From: Pseudonocardia alaniniphila | GTDB taxonomy: Bacteria > Actinomycetota > Actinomycetes > Mycobacteriales > Pseudonocardiaceae | Length of the DNA: 64,000 nt | NCBI RefSeq assembly: GCF_022524485.1 | Contig: NZ_JAKXMK010000020.1 | Coordinates: forward strand, 181,808 to 245,807 | Direction of reading: 5' to 3' | Shown here: in pieces, positions 8,266 to 16,692 of the stretch | How positions within the stretch are numbered: position 1 is the first letter of the stretch | How the letters are laid out: every line of letters starts with the position of its first letter | Position numbers and translations under genes: made by a program | The notes under the pieces: model-generated | Database searches by the model: none | What the model was told of the DNA's origin: nothing | The model's input: the letters and a program-made list of their open reading frames with translations, nothing else

Positions 8266-9225
8266 TCACGCCCGTGGGGCCAGGACGCGTCGCGGGGTGA
8301 ACCGGAGCTGCGGGTCGCGGCCGGTCATGACGCAGTACGTCGAACCCCTCTGCCCGGACGCACCGCCGTGGCGGCCGTCGGGGGTCAGGGCGAGCACCCG
8401 CAGCTCCGCGCGGAACTCGTCGGGCAGCGTGGCGGCGTCGGCGAGCATGGCTGCGCACGCGGACTCCGGGTCGTCCCCGGCAGCCAGCCGGTCGACGACG
8501 GCACGGGCGCCGGTGGCCCGGATGGCCAGCTCGCCCCGGCCGGTACACGCCGCGCCCCCGTAGCGCACGTCGCAGTAGTTGCCTGCGCCGGCGATCGCCG
8601 AGTCGCCGACCCTGCCGGGGTACTTCCACGGGTAGCCACTCGTGGAGACGCCGACCACCAGCTCGCCGCTGCCGTCCAGGGCCAGGACGTTGATCGTGCC
8701 CCACGGCCCGTCGTGCGGGGCCAGCCGCTTCACGAGCTCCAGCGCCGCGAGCCGGTAGGCGATGTCCCCGGAGACACCTTGCGTGTTCTCGCCCTCCACG
8801 GACTCACCGGTGACCGACAGCGCCTCCTTCCACTGACTGCGCGCCTCGTCCGTGAGGAGCTCGGCCTTGCCGAACCCGCACTCGTCGGCGAAGAGCTCGG
8901 CGCCTTCACCGACGAGCAGCGCATGCTGGGGAAGGCGTTCCATGACGGCGCGGGCGACGGAGATCGGATGGGGGTAGCCGTGGAGCGCGGCCACAGCCCC
9001 GAATGCCCGGGTGGAACCGACCATCACGGAGGCGTCCAGCTCGACCTCTCCGCGCGCGTTGGGCAGGCCCCCTGTGCCGACGTAGTGGTCGGCGAGGTTG
9101 TCCTCGCAGAGCCGCAGGGCCGCCTCCACCGCGTCGAGCGCGGATCCACCGCCCAGGAGCACCGCCATCCCGGCGGGCAGGCCCGCCTCGCTGCGCTCGC
9201 TACCGATGATCACCGGTTCGGTCAC
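8266..9225 (-). CDS. Glycosylasparaginase / isoaspartyl peptidase family Ntn-hydrolase
   Basis: A 319-residue threonine-dependent Ntn-hydrolase of the N4-(beta-N-acetylglucosaminyl)-L-asparaginase family. It is made as a precursor that self-cleaves before a Thr. The probable nucleophile is the Thr of WGTINVLALDGSGE at about residue 170. The following STSGYPWKYPGRVGDSAIAG matches the glycosylasparaginase signature, with the Arg and Asp that bind the substrate alpha-carboxyl and amino groups. The N-terminal half holds GGSALDAVEAAL and NARGEVELDASVM, also typical. The GTG at 9225 is chosen because GAAAGGAC lies upstream and the coding signal begins there. It follows an aspartoacylase-like gene on the same strand, so both may process N-substituted aspartate or asparagine compounds; this is inference. 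Confidence 0.85.
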   Translation of the reverse strand: MTEPVIIGSERSEAGLPAGMAVLLGGGSALDAVEAALRLCEDNLADHYVGTGGLPNARGEVELDASVMVGSTRAFGAVAALHGYPHPISVARAVMERLPQHALLVGEGAELFADECGFGKAELLTDEARSQWKEALSVTGESVEGENTQGVSGDIAYRLAALELVKRLAPHDGPWGTINVLALDGSGELVVGVSTSGYPWKYPGRVGDSAIAGAGNYCDVRYGGAACTGRGELAIRATGARAVVDRLAAGDDPESACAAMLADAATLPDEFRAELRVLALTPDGRHGGASGQRGSTYCVMTGRDPQLRFTPRRVLAPRA

Positions 9226-9355
9226 CGGGCATGTCCTTTCGCCGTGGGGTCGTGGGTCGTTCGGGGTGCCGGCAGGCGGCGACGTGATCGAAACGGCACT
9301 GCCGTTCCCCAGATCTGGACGGCGGGGCCGTTCGTACATGGGCCGGATCCGGGGC

Positions 9356-10279
9356 TCAAGCGGACGCGCGGGCCAGGCCCATCAGCAGGCCGTCGGCTGT
9401 GACGGCGGGGCTGCTCGTGACGAACAGGGGTACGCCCGCCTCGGGGGCGCGGATCTCGGTCCGGTCGTCGCCGAGCAGGCCACTGACCGTGCCGAGCAGA
9501 TCGCCGGCGTCCACGTCGGTGCCGGGTGCCACAGCGGGTTCCCACCACCCTGCTGTGGTCGTGCGCAACCACACCCAGCCGTCGTGCTCGACGGGCGGAG
9601 CGGGCACGGCCGTGCCAGTGGACGGGCGGGTGTCGATCCCGAGGAGGCGGGTGATGTTCGCGAGGCCCGTGAGATGGCGGTCGACGCTCGCCCGGTCGAG
9701 GATGCCGTTCTGGCCCGCTTCCGCGGTGATCGACGGGACACCGAGGTCGGCGGCCACGGCGGAGGTGCTGCCCCCGACGGTGCGCCCGGCGCGGGCCTGC
9801 CGGACGACGTGGCCGAGCCCGTACGCGTGGGCCAGCCGGCGGGACTGCTCCTCCACGGGGGACTCGTCGTAGAGCACGAACGGCTCGAGTGCCTCGGGAA
9901 GGTCACCCGCGTGCAGGTCGAGCAGGTAGTCCGTCGGCCGGATGAAGGCCTCGGTGATGTGGTGCGCCAGCACCTCGGTGAACGTGCCGCCCGGATCGCC
10001 GGGGAAGCTCCTGTTGAGGTTCTTCTCGTCGAGCGGGACGACGAACGCGGACCGCTCCCAGAAGGACAGCAGGTTCACGACCGGCACCGCGGTGATCCGC
10101 CCGTGGACCCACGCGGGGTCGAGGGCACGGGCGAACTCGCGGACCGCGGCGATGGAGGTGTACTCGGCGCCGTGGACGCCAGCGATCACGGTGAGATGCG
10201 GGCCGGCCGACTTCCCGGCCACCTCGACGTAGGGAACGGCCAGTGCGCCGTCGGGGAGAGGGACGATCAACTCGTGCAC
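9356..10279 (-). CDS. Succinylglutamate desuccinylase/aspartoacylase family protein
   Basis: Zinc carboxypeptidase-like deacylase of 307 residues (M14 AstE/ASPA group). GVHGAEYTS gives the HxxE zinc pair at about residues 35-38, NRSFPGDPGG resembles the NLNRxFPG substrate-binding motif, and LLDLHAGD at about 120 supplies the third zinc ligand. A C-terminal biotinyl-lipoyl-like beta domain (WVWLRTTTAGWWEPAVAPGT) is common in the DUF2817/AstE-like subgroup. The start is GTG (codons GTG CAC GAG). It removes an acyl group from an amino-acid or amide substrate whose identity is not clear. It lies 130 bases upstream of the asparaginase-like gene and could share a transcript with it. Confidence 0.84.
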   Translation of the reverse strand: MHELIVPLPDGALAVPYVEVAGKSAGPHLTVIAGVHGAEYTSIAAVREFARALDPAWVHGRITAVPVVNLLSFWERSAFVVPLDEKNLNRSFPGDPGGTFTEVLAHHITEAFIRPTDYLLDLHAGDLPEALEPFVLYDESPVEEQSRRLAHAYGLGHVVRQARAGRTVGGSTSAVAADLGVPSITAEAGQNGILDRASVDRHLTGLANITRLLGIDTRPSTGTAVPAPPVEHDGWVWLRTTTAGWWEPAVAPGTDVDAGDLLGTVSGLLGDDRTEIRAPEAGVPLFVTSSPAVTADGLLMGLARASA

Positions 10280-10379
10280 AACGTGCAGGTTGCGCGTCGG
10301 GCCGCTGTCGAGGGAACCGTCCCGCCGCGGGTGTGGGTGGCGTCACCACTCACGGAGCCCGTCGGCGGGCGGGTGAAGC

Positions 10380-11435
10380 TCAGCTCGCGTAAGCGCGCAA
10401 CCTGTCGGCCCGCTCGCCGATGCGGAGCTTCGCCATCACCTCGCGCTCGATCTGGCGGACGCGCTCCCGGGAGAGCCCGAAACGGCGTCCGATCTGGTCG
10501 AGCGTGCACGGCTGACCGTCGTCGAGGCCGTAGCGCATCCGGATGACCTGCTGCTCGCGGTCGTCCAGGGTGGCCAGGACGCGCCGCAGGTCGTCGTGCA
10601 GCAGGTGCGAGATCACGGTGGTCTCGGCGTCGGTGGCCTCGCCGTCCTCGATGAAGTCGCCGAGCGGCGCCTCCTCCTCGGACCCCACCGGCATGTCCAG
10701 GCTCACCGGGTCGCGAGCGTGGTCCAGCAGGTCGGAGATCTTCTCCTCGGCGATGCCGGACTCGGCCGCCAGCTCCTCGTGAGTGGCGTCGCGTCCGAGC
10801 TTCTGGTGCAGATCGCGCTTGATCCGGGCCAGCTTGTTCACCTGCTCCACGAGGTGGACGGGCAGCCGGATCGTGCGGGCCTGGTCGGCCATGCCGCGCG
10901 TGATCGCCTGCCGGATCCACCAGGTGGCGTAGGTGGAGAACTTGAAGCCCTTGGCGTAGTCGAACTTCTCGACCGCCCTGATCAAGCCCAGGTTGCCCTC
11001 CTGGATCAGGTCCAGGAGCGGCATCCCGCGGCCGGTGTAGCGCTTCGCGAGCGAGACCACGAGCCGGAGGTTGGCCTCCAGCAGGTGGTTACGCGCCCGC
11101 ATGCCGTCGCGGACCACGGAACGCAGGTCGGCCGCGTACCGGGCCTCCAGCTCCGTGCCCTCCTCGGCAGCCGAGTCGAGCACGTGCTGGGCGAACACCC
11201 CGGCCTCGATCCGCTTGGCCAGCTCGACCTCCTGCGCCGCGGAAAGCAGCGCCGTCTTGCCGATCCCGTTCAGGTACACGCGCACCAGATCGGCAGCCGG
11301 GCTCTGAGCGTCCAGGTCCTCCGCGGACAGCTCCGGACGTTCCGAGGTGGCCTCGGAGTGGTCGGAGTCGGTACGCTGCGTTGGGATGGTTGGACCGGCT
11401 GCGTTCGTGGGCCCGTTCTTCGTGGGCGCTGTCAT
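10380..11435 (-). CDS. sigB: RNA polymerase sigma factor SigB (group 2 sigma-70)
   Basis: A 351-residue sigma-70 family protein with regions 1.2, 2, 3 and 4 but without the long acidic N-terminus of SigA/HrdB. Region 1.2 is DLVRVYLNGIGKTALL (about 48-63). Region 2 includes DLIQEGNLGLIRAVEKFD and FKFSTYATWWIRQA, the core- and -10-binding helices. Region 4.2 is TLDQIGRRFGLSRERVRQIE. The size and the non-conserved acidic/Ser-Thr N-terminus fit mycobacterial SigB, the near-paralogue of the primary sigma factor used in stress and stationary phase. In Mycobacterium, genes for DUF3099 and DUF3039 proteins adjoin sigB; here those families occur 6-9 kb away. The upstream gene (PhaC-like) is about 170 bases away. 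Confidence 0.92.
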   Translation of the reverse strand: MTAPTKNGPTNAAGPTIPTQRTDSDHSEATSERPELSAEDLDAQSPAADLVRVYLNGIGKTALLSAAQEVELAKRIEAGVFAQHVLDSAAEEGTELEARYAADLRSVVRDGMRARNHLLEANLRLVVSLAKRYTGRGMPLLDLIQEGNLGLIRAVEKFDYAKGFKFSTYATWWIRQAITRGMADQARTIRLPVHLVEQVNKLARIKRDLHQKLGRDATHEELAAESGIAEEKISDLLDHARDPVSLDMPVGSEEEAPLGDFIEDGEATDAETTVISHLLHDDLRRVLATLDDREQQVIRMRYGLDDGQPCTLDQIGRRFGLSRERVRQIEREVMAKLRIGERADRLRAYAS

Positions 11436-11608
11436 CTATCCTCCCCTGCCGCCACCCGGCGGGGCGCTGTCGGTCGCCTTCGCCGGGGTTCTCAGCAGCT
11501 TCAACGCGTCCATGCGACAGAACGTTCCCGCAGCACTGTGGCGCACAGCGCTTTCTCAGCGGCCCCTCAGACTGGGCACCCGCGGACCGGGCGTCCCCGA
11601 ATCGGACA

Positions 11609-12916
11609 TCAGGGAGCAGGCACCCGCGGGGTAGCTCCCGGGTCCGCCACGGCGTCCTCGGCCCGGTTCCGGCCGCGGCCCCTGACCGACCCCGCCCGCC
11701 GCGGCACCGACAGCTCGTGCACGGTCTCCATGAGAGGCGGCCAGTCCTTCCGCAACGCGTCGCGGCCCATGAACAGCCCGAGGTGGCCGCCGGTGGCGGT
11801 GCGGACCTGGATGTCCTGCCGTGGCGTGCCCACCGCGTCGGCGGCAGCGAACAGCTGCGGGGGCGGCGTGATGTGGTCGGTCGAGCCGGCGAGCAGGAAC
11901 AGCGGACATGTGATGGCAGTCATATCGGCCCGCCTGCCGTCGATCACGAGATCGCCGGAGATGAGCTCGTTGCCCCAGAACAGGTGCTCCACCAGCCACA
12001 GGTAGAAGGCACCCGGGATGTCCTGGGTGTATTTGAACCAGTCCTCGAACACGCGGTAGCGCTCCACGTGCTTGGCGTCGTCGATGTGCTCGAGCAGCTG
12101 CAGCTGGCGGGAGATCTCGGACTGTGGCTGGATCGCGATGAAGTTCGACAGCACGGCCTTGCCGGGCATGTTGCCGCCGCCCATCGCGACGAGCGCCTTG
12201 TAGGGGGCGAGGCCGAACGCGCTGGTGAGTGTCCGCGTGGAGGAGGCGATCACTGACTCGCCCACGTGGAAGTCGATCGGCGCGCCCGCCAGCGTGAGGG
12301 TGTTCACGCGCTCGGGGTGCAGTGCGGCGTAGATGGTGGCGAGCCACCCGCCCTGACAGTCGCCGATGAGGTTGGCGCGCCCGCCCATCAGCTCGATCGA
12401 CCGCTCGATCACGTCGAGGTAGTCGGTGATGGTGACGCCGGTCGTCTCCGAGGTCGCGGGACGCCAGTCGAGCACGTACAGGCGGGTCAGGCCCGAGGCC
12501 TTGATCACTGCGAGCTGGCTCTGCGTGGGGGAGAAGTCGACCACGCTGGAGGAGTGCCCGGCCTGCGGCGGCAGCACCAGTGTCGGTACGACTCCGGCCT
12601 TGCCGGTGTCGGCGGGTGGGTCGCTGAAGTCGCGCAGGTGCGCGAACGGCGTGCTGAGAACGATCTTGTTGGGCAGGTGCCAGCCGGGGACACTGCGGTC
12701 GCGCATGGCGCGCCACCAGCGCAGGCTACGGTCGGCCAGCTCGAACGGGCTCGTTGAGCGGGCAAGGGCATCGCCCCAGAGCGCACCGCTTGCCCGGGTC
12801 AGCTCGGCGAGGCCGCCTGCGGCCGCTGCCGTGTTGTAGCCGGTGAGGTGCGCCAGGGCGGCCACGAGGTCGGCCGGCCCGTTCTGTTGCGTGCCAGTAC
12901 TCGAGATCGCGGACAT
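11609..12916 (-). CDS. PHA synthase-like alpha/beta hydrolase with intact Cys triad
   Basis: A 435-residue alpha/beta hydrolase related to polyhydroxyalkanoate synthases and DUF3141-type proteins. The nucleophile elbow is LIGDCQGGW (residues about 183-191), i.e. G-x-C-x-G-G with a Cys nucleophile as in PhaC. The acid is in LLAGSTDHITPP at about 350, and the base is the His of ATGGHLGLFMG at about 385. It is shorter than canonical class I PhaC (about 590) and lacks most of the N-terminal domain, so it could be a polymerase-like, depolymerase-like or transferase enzyme. A phasin-like granule protein and an XRE regulator lie divergently next door (13076-13998), which supports a polyhydroxyalkanoate role. 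A GGGAG ribosome-binding site precedes the ATG. Confidence 0.75.
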   Translation of the reverse strand: MSAISSTGTQQNGPADLVAALAHLTGYNTAAAAGGLAELTRASGALWGDALARSTSPFELADRSLRWWRAMRDRSVPGWHLPNKIVLSTPFAHLRDFSDPPADTGKAGVVPTLVLPPQAGHSSSVVDFSPTQSQLAVIKASGLTRLYVLDWRPATSETTGVTITDYLDVIERSIELMGGRANLIGDCQGGWLATIYAALHPERVNTLTLAGAPIDFHVGESVIASSTRTLTSAFGLAPYKALVAMGGGNMPGKAVLSNFIAIQPQSEISRQLQLLEHIDDAKHVERYRVFEDWFKYTQDIPGAFYLWLVEHLFWGNELISGDLVIDGRRADMTAITCPLFLLAGSTDHITPPPQLFAAADAVGTPRQDIQVRTATGGHLGLFMGRDALRKDWPPLMETVHELSVPRRAGSVRGRGRNRAEDAVADPGATPRVPAP

Positions 12917-13075
12917 GGCGAACTCCCATCAACAGTGAGGGGGTGAGGAGGAAGGCTCGAGTCGTTTGGCTTCCGACAATCGAGTTACCAGACAGTAGCT
13001 CCGTCTGTCCGGCCCGGCAACATCGAGTGATGATGGCGTTTCGCGGCGGGGGGCGCGAAAGGCGATGATGGGTGT

Positions 13076-13501
13076 ATGAGCGCAGCGCAGGCGGGACCCG
13101 ACGATTCGACGGACGACGGCCCGCCGGCCGCCACGCCATGGGTCGCCCAGATGAACGCGCTGGGAGAGTTCATCCGGGCTCAGCGGCAGCTGGCCAATCT
13201 GTCATTGCGGGAGATGGCGTCGATGACGAGCGTCTCCAATGCATATCTCAGCCAGGTGGAACGCGGCCTGCACCAGCCGTCACTGAAAGTCCTGCGCTCG
13301 ATCGCCGATGCATTGCAACTCTCCACGGAGCAACTGCTCTCGCAGGCCGGCTGGGTCACCGGAACGGCGTCCGCGTCGACTGGCTCGGCCGACTCGGGTG
13401 GCACCGAGGAGGCGATCCGCAAGGACCCGCGGCTCACTCCGGAACAGCGCGCAGCGCTGCTGGGTGTCTACCGCAGCTTCGTCAACGGCGCCTCGGGTTG
13501 A
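13076..13501 (+). CDS. XRE-family transcriptional regulator
   Basis: A 141-residue protein with a Cro/C1 helix-turn-helix at residues about 24-80 (FIRAQRQLANLSLREMASM, SNAYLSQVERGLHQPSLKVL). The flanks are low-complexity, and a C-terminal helix rich in acidic/Arg residues follows. An XRE regulator directly upstream of an Ala/Lys-rich phasin or HBHA-like gene is a recurrent actinobacterial pair; in M. tuberculosis I recall Rv0474 beside hbhA (Rv0475). It probably regulates the phasin-like gene that starts 95 bases downstream and perhaps the divergent PhaC-like gene. The ATG at 13076 has no strong ribosome-binding site. Confidence 0.85.
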   Translation: MSAAQAGPDDSTDDGPPAATPWVAQMNALGEFIRAQRQLANLSLREMASMTSVSNAYLSQVERGLHQPSLKVLRSIADALQLSTEQLLSQAGWVTGTASASTGSADSGGTEEAIRKDPRLTPEQRAALLGVYRSFVNGASG

Positions 13502-13596
13502 GAGGGCGGGATCACACCCACCTTGCTTGACATACTTATCACCGGTGCGCAGTCTAGGTAGCGCCAGACGTCACCGAGCACGAAAGGCACCGAGCC

Positions 13597-13998
13597 ATGA
13601 GCGCTCCGACCGACCAGTTCATCGAGATCGCCAACCGCACGCAGGAGGCCGTCACCACGGCCGTGCGTACGTGGGCGGACACCGTTCAGACCTTCACCGG
13701 GAGCGTCACCGGCTCCCGCCCGTCGCTGCCCAACGCTCAGGGCGCCGTCGACCGGTACTTCGACTTCGCCGAGCAGATCCTGGAGAGCCAGCGCCGCATC
13801 GCCAAGACGGTGCTGACCGCCGGTGCCCAGGCTGCGGAGACCATGACCGAGCAGGCCGCACGCACTGCGGAGACGGTGGCCCAGCGCACCGCCAGCGCCA
13901 CCGAGACCGCGGTCAACAAGGCCGCCGACGTCGGCAAGGCCGCCGCCGAGCAGACCACCGCCACGGCTCGCGCCGCCCGGAACGCCGCCGACAAGTGA
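13597..13998 (+). CDS. Phasin-like / HBHA-like amphipathic helical protein
   Basis: A 133-residue, Ala/Thr/Glu-rich protein that should be almost entirely helical. Residues about 8-35 (IEIANRTQEAVTTAVRTWA) and 50-80 (VDRYFDFAEQILESQRRI) resemble phasin helices that coat polyhydroxyalkanoate granules. The tail (about 85-133) is heptad-like, with repeated TA/ET/KAA units, as in the heparin-binding haemagglutinin family but without its long Lys-rich end. A TTGACA box lies at 13527-13532 upstream, though the -10 is unclear. The gene follows an XRE regulator and is convergent with dtd across a hairpin terminator. Granule coating is inferred from composition and the PhaC-like neighbour. Confidence 0.72.
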   Translation: MSAPTDQFIEIANRTQEAVTTAVRTWADTVQTFTGSVTGSRPSLPNAQGAVDRYFDFAEQILESQRRIAKTVLTAGAQAAETMTEQAARTAETVAQRTASATETAVNKAADVGKAAAEQTTATARAARNAADK

Positions 13999-14049
13999 GC
14001 TGACAGCGGCGCGCCCGGTGCCGCAGCAGCACACCGTTCGACGGCAGAA

Positions 14050-14082
14050 GAAGCCCCGCCCGGTCCGTCCGGACGGGGCTTC
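14050..14082. terminator. Bidirectional hairpin terminator between phasin-like gene and dtd
   Basis: GAAGCCCCG (14050-14058) pairs perfectly with CGGGGCTTC (14074-14082) across a 15-base GC-rich loop. It lies between two convergent genes and can serve both. Confidence 0.7.
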
Positions 14083-14108
14083 CGTCGCAGCCGTCGCCTG
14101 CCCCCGGC

Positions 14109-14534
14109 TCAGACGTCCACGAGCACGGTGAACGGCCCGTCGTTCACCGACTCGACCTCCATCATGGCGCCGAACACCCCCGTGGCAACGGTGGCGCCGC
14201 GCTCCCGCAGTGCCGCCACCACCGCATCGACCAGCGGCTCGGCCTGCTCCGGCGGGGCGGCCGCGGACCAGGACGGTCGCCGTCCCTTGCGCGTGTCCCC
14301 GTACAGCGTGAACTGGCTGACCACCAGCAGCGGCGCGTCCAGCTCGGCGCACGACCGCTCGTCCGCCAGGATGCGCAGCTCGTGCAGCTTGCGGGCCATG
14401 ACGGGCGCGGCGTCGGGGCCGTCGGCACGGGCCACGCCGAGCAGCACCAGCAGCCCCGGCCCGTCGATCCGGCCGACGACCGCCCCGTCCACACGTACCT
14501 CGGCCCGGCTCACGCGCGCGGCCACCGCCCTCAC
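14109..14534 (-). CDS. dtd: D-aminoacyl-tRNA deacylase
   Basis: A 141-residue cytoplasmic proofreading enzyme that hydrolyses D-amino acids from mischarged tRNA. The N-terminus VRAVAARVSRAEVRVDG is typical. SQFTLYGDTRKGRRPSW at about residues 77-93 contains the Ser-Gln-Phe-Thr active-site motif. The C-terminal cross-subunit motif, normally Gly-cisPro in NxGPVT, appears as NDGPFT at about 130. The GTG at 14534 overlaps the stop of the upstream methyltransferase gene (GTGA, 14531-14534), so the two genes are co-translated. The Phe in NDGPFT replaces the more common Val. Confidence 0.92.
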   Translation of the reverse strand: MRAVAARVSRAEVRVDGAVVGRIDGPGLLVLLGVARADGPDAAPVMARKLHELRILADERSCAELDAPLLVVSQFTLYGDTRKGRRPSWSAAAPPEQAEPLVDAVVAALRERGATVATGVFGAMMEVESVNDGPFTVLVDV

Positions 14535-16033
14535 CGAGCCTGCTCCCCGGCGGGCACCAGCACGCCGTGCCGCACGAACTCCCGCACCGCGGGGAGCGTC
14601 GCGGTGACCAGCTCGCCGGTCGGCCGGTCGTGGGCGAACGACAGCAGCTCCAGAAGCTCGCTCAGTGGCAGTACTCCCTGGCACCCGGCCAGCAGCGCTG
14701 CGGCAGGACCGTCGACCTCGTGGCGCCACCGTGGGCCGTCCCGCCGGGCGACGGCGGAGCCCACCTCCGTCCAGCCCTCCGCGCCGGGTTCGGCGTAGGT
14801 CTCCAGCAGCACCGACGGCGCCACGGTCAGCCGCTCCGCCAGCAGCGCCGCGTCACCGCCGTGCTCACGCAGCCAGTCCACCCGGTCCAGCCAGCCCTCG
14901 ACCTCCGGCCCGAGCGGGTCGTCCACGTCGCCGGGCAGGTCCTCGAACACCACCACGGGATCGCCGCCGGGACGGCTGCCGCCCGGGCGGCGCAGCGTGA
15001 TGAAGCCGAAGCCGACGGCCTCCACACGCTCGCGTTCCAGCCAGTCCAGCCACGCGCCGGCCTCCTCACGGGCTGCGGGTGAGGTGAGGTCGATCCCCGA
15101 GTCGCGCTGCCACGTGCCGACGTGCAGGGCCGGATCGGCCACCTCGCGCTGCACGACCCAGGCGTCGATCCCGTCGGGCAGCCACGAGCGCACCCGCTCG
15201 GGCCAGTCCTCGTCGCGGACGTGCAGCCACGAGCCGAGCAGCTGCGCCACGCCGCCCGGTTCGAGGTGCTCGGGCAAGGACCGGATCAGCGCGGCGAGCG
15301 CTGCGTCGCCGCTCTGCCCGGAGTCGCGGTAGACGTAGTCCACGCGGGCCGGGCCGGGCACGAACGGCGGGTTGGAGACGATCTGGTCGAACCGGCGCCC
15401 GGCCACCGGCTCCAGCCACGGCCCGTCCACCAGCTCGACGTCGAGGGCGTTGAGGGCGAAGGTGGCGCGGGCCATCGCGAGGGCCCGCGGGGCGACGTCG
15501 GTGCCGGTGACGCTGCGGGCGTGCCGGGTGGCGTGCAGGGCCTGCACCCCGCATCCGGTGCCGAGGTCGAGCAGCGACCCCACCGGGCGGCGGGCGGTGG
15601 CCGCCGCGAGCGTCAAGGACGCGGCACCCACCCCGGTGACGTGGTCGCGTTCCTGGCGGCGCTGGTCGAGGTCGGAGAACACCCACCAGTCGCCGTCGGT
15701 GTCGCCGTAGGGGCGCAGGTCGAGCTCGGCCGCCCAGCCGCCCGGATCCTCCCGGAGCAGCCCGGCCGCGGCCGCGTCGGCCGGGGTGAGCGGGGCGAGC
15801 GCGGCGGCGACGGCCGCGTCCGGCTCGACCGCGCCGAGCAGCAGCAGCCGCACGAGCACGCCGAGCTCCCCGCCGTCGCGGGTCGCGCGGAAGGCGGGCT
15901 CCACCTCTCCCCGCCCGAGTGCGGCATGCGCCGCGGCCCCGAGCAGTGCCCGGACGCCGTCGGTGGTGTAGCCGGTCCGGAGCAGTGCGGTGCGCAATGC
16001 GTCGGCGGAGGCGGGTGAGAGGTGGGGAAGCAC
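14531..16033 (-). CDS. SAM-dependent methyltransferase (HemK/RlmG-like, NPPF motif)
   Basis: A 500-residue three-part protein. An N-terminal helical domain of about 135 residues is followed by a class I methyltransferase core and a C-terminal extension of roughly 200 residues. The core has LLDLGTGCGVQALHA (SAM loop, about residues 160-174) and IVSNPPFVPG (catalytic NPPF, about 228-237). NPPF indicates methylation of a planar nitrogen, as in HemK (release-factor Gln) or rRNA guanine N2 enzymes. The start is GTG at 16033 with GAGAGGA upstream. It is divergent from an HhH-GPD gene only 44 bases away and overlaps dtd at its 3' end, suggesting a translation-quality role; the substrate is not known. 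Confidence 0.86.
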   Translation of the reverse strand: MLPHLSPASADALRTALLRTGYTTDGVRALLGAAAHAALGRGEVEPAFRATRDGGELGVLVRLLLLGAVEPDAAVAAALAPLTPADAAAAGLLREDPGGWAAELDLRPYGDTDGDWWVFSDLDQRRQERDHVTGVGAASLTLAAATARRPVGSLLDLGTGCGVQALHATRHARSVTGTDVAPRALAMARATFALNALDVELVDGPWLEPVAGRRFDQIVSNPPFVPGPARVDYVYRDSGQSGDAALAALIRSLPEHLEPGGVAQLLGSWLHVRDEDWPERVRSWLPDGIDAWVVQREVADPALHVGTWQRDSGIDLTSPAAREEAGAWLDWLERERVEAVGFGFITLRRPGGSRPGGDPVVVFEDLPGDVDDPLGPEVEGWLDRVDWLREHGGDAALLAERLTVAPSVLLETYAEPGAEGWTEVGSAVARRDGPRWRHEVDGPAAALLAGCQGVLPLSELLELLSFAHDRPTGELVTATLPAVREFVRHGVLVPAGEQAR

Positions 16034-16065
16034 GGCAGAAATCCTCTCAGCCGCGGTTGCGGCGC

Positions 16066-16078
16066 TACTCTTCCGCCG
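16066..16078 (+). promoter_or_regulatory. -10 element of a probable leaderless transcript
   Basis: TACTCT at 16066-16071 ends six bases before the GTG at 16078, so transcription would begin at the start codon itself. The same spacing recurs at 16692, 24597 and 43044. Confidence 0.5.
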
Positions 16079-16668
16079 TGCCCATTCGCCTGAGCCAGGA
16101 CGCCGACGCCGACGCACTGCTCGACCGGGACCCGTTCGCGCTGCTGGTCGGCATGCTGCTCGACCAGCAGTTCCCGATGGAGCGTGCCTTCGCCGGCCCG
16201 GCCCTGCTCGCGCAGCGCCTCGGCCGCACCGAGCTCGACCCGCGCGAGCTCGCCGCCTACGACCCTGCCGCACTGGTCGAGATCTTCCGGGGGCCGCCCG
16301 CGGTGCACCGCTACCCGGGATCGATGGCCGGACGCGTACAGGCGCTGGCCGCGTCGGTGGTCGAGCAGTACGACGGCGACGTCACCCTCTTGTGGCGCGA
16401 CGTCCAGGACGGCCACGAGCTGTTCGGCAGGATCGCCGCCCTGCCCGGGTTCGGCAAGCAGAAGGCGCAGATCTTCACCGCGCTGCTCGGCAAGCAGCGC
16501 GGGGTGACGCCGCCGGGATGGCGTGAGGCGGCCGGTAGCTACGGCGACGACGGCTCGTACCGCTCGGTCGCCGACGTCGTCGACCCCGCCTCTCTCGTCC
16601 GGGTCCGCGAGTTCAAGCAGGCGGCCAAGGCCGCGGCAAAGAGCGGAGTGGCTCCGGCGAAGGGCTGA
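16078..16668 (+). CDS. HhH-GPD family base-excision repair-type protein
   Basis: A 196-residue protein of the small uncharacterised actinobacterial HhH-GPD family. A helix-hairpin-helix, ALPGFGKQKAQIFTALLG, is at residues about 120-137, preceded by the helical bundle FALLVGMLLDQQFPMERAF with the conserved MLLDQ(Q) start seen in these DNA glycosylase relatives. No iron-sulphur cluster loop is present and the length is shorter than in Nth/MutY. It presumably binds DNA in base-excision repair, but no glycosylase activity can be assigned. The GTG start appears leaderless. The C-terminus is Ala/Lys-rich. Confidence 0.84.
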   Translation: MPIRLSQDADADALLDRDPFALLVGMLLDQQFPMERAFAGPALLAQRLGRTELDPRELAAYDPAALVEIFRGPPAVHRYPGSMAGRVQALAASVVEQYDGDVTLLWRDVQDGHELFGRIAALPGFGKQKAQIFTALLGKQRGVTPPGWREAAGSYGDDGSYRSVADVVDPASLVRVREFKQAAKAAAKSGVAPAKG

Positions 16669-16679
16669 CGCCGGGGCAC

Positions 16680-16692
16680 TAGCATCGAACCG
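16680..16692 (+). promoter_or_regulatory. -10 element of a probable leaderless transcript
   Basis: TAGCAT at 16680-16685 lies six bases before the GTG at 16692, which would itself be the transcription start. The gap to the preceding gene is only 23 bases, so this gene has its own promoter. Confidence 0.5.

Noticed and set aside
8368..9402. 344-residue plus-strand open frame opposite the asparaginase-like gene
   Set aside because: Shadow of a gene with glycosylasparaginase motifs; the translation is low-complexity.
10380..11435. Primary sigma factor SigA/HrdB
   Set aside because: The length (351) and lack of the long acidic N-terminal region favour the SigB-type group 2 factor.
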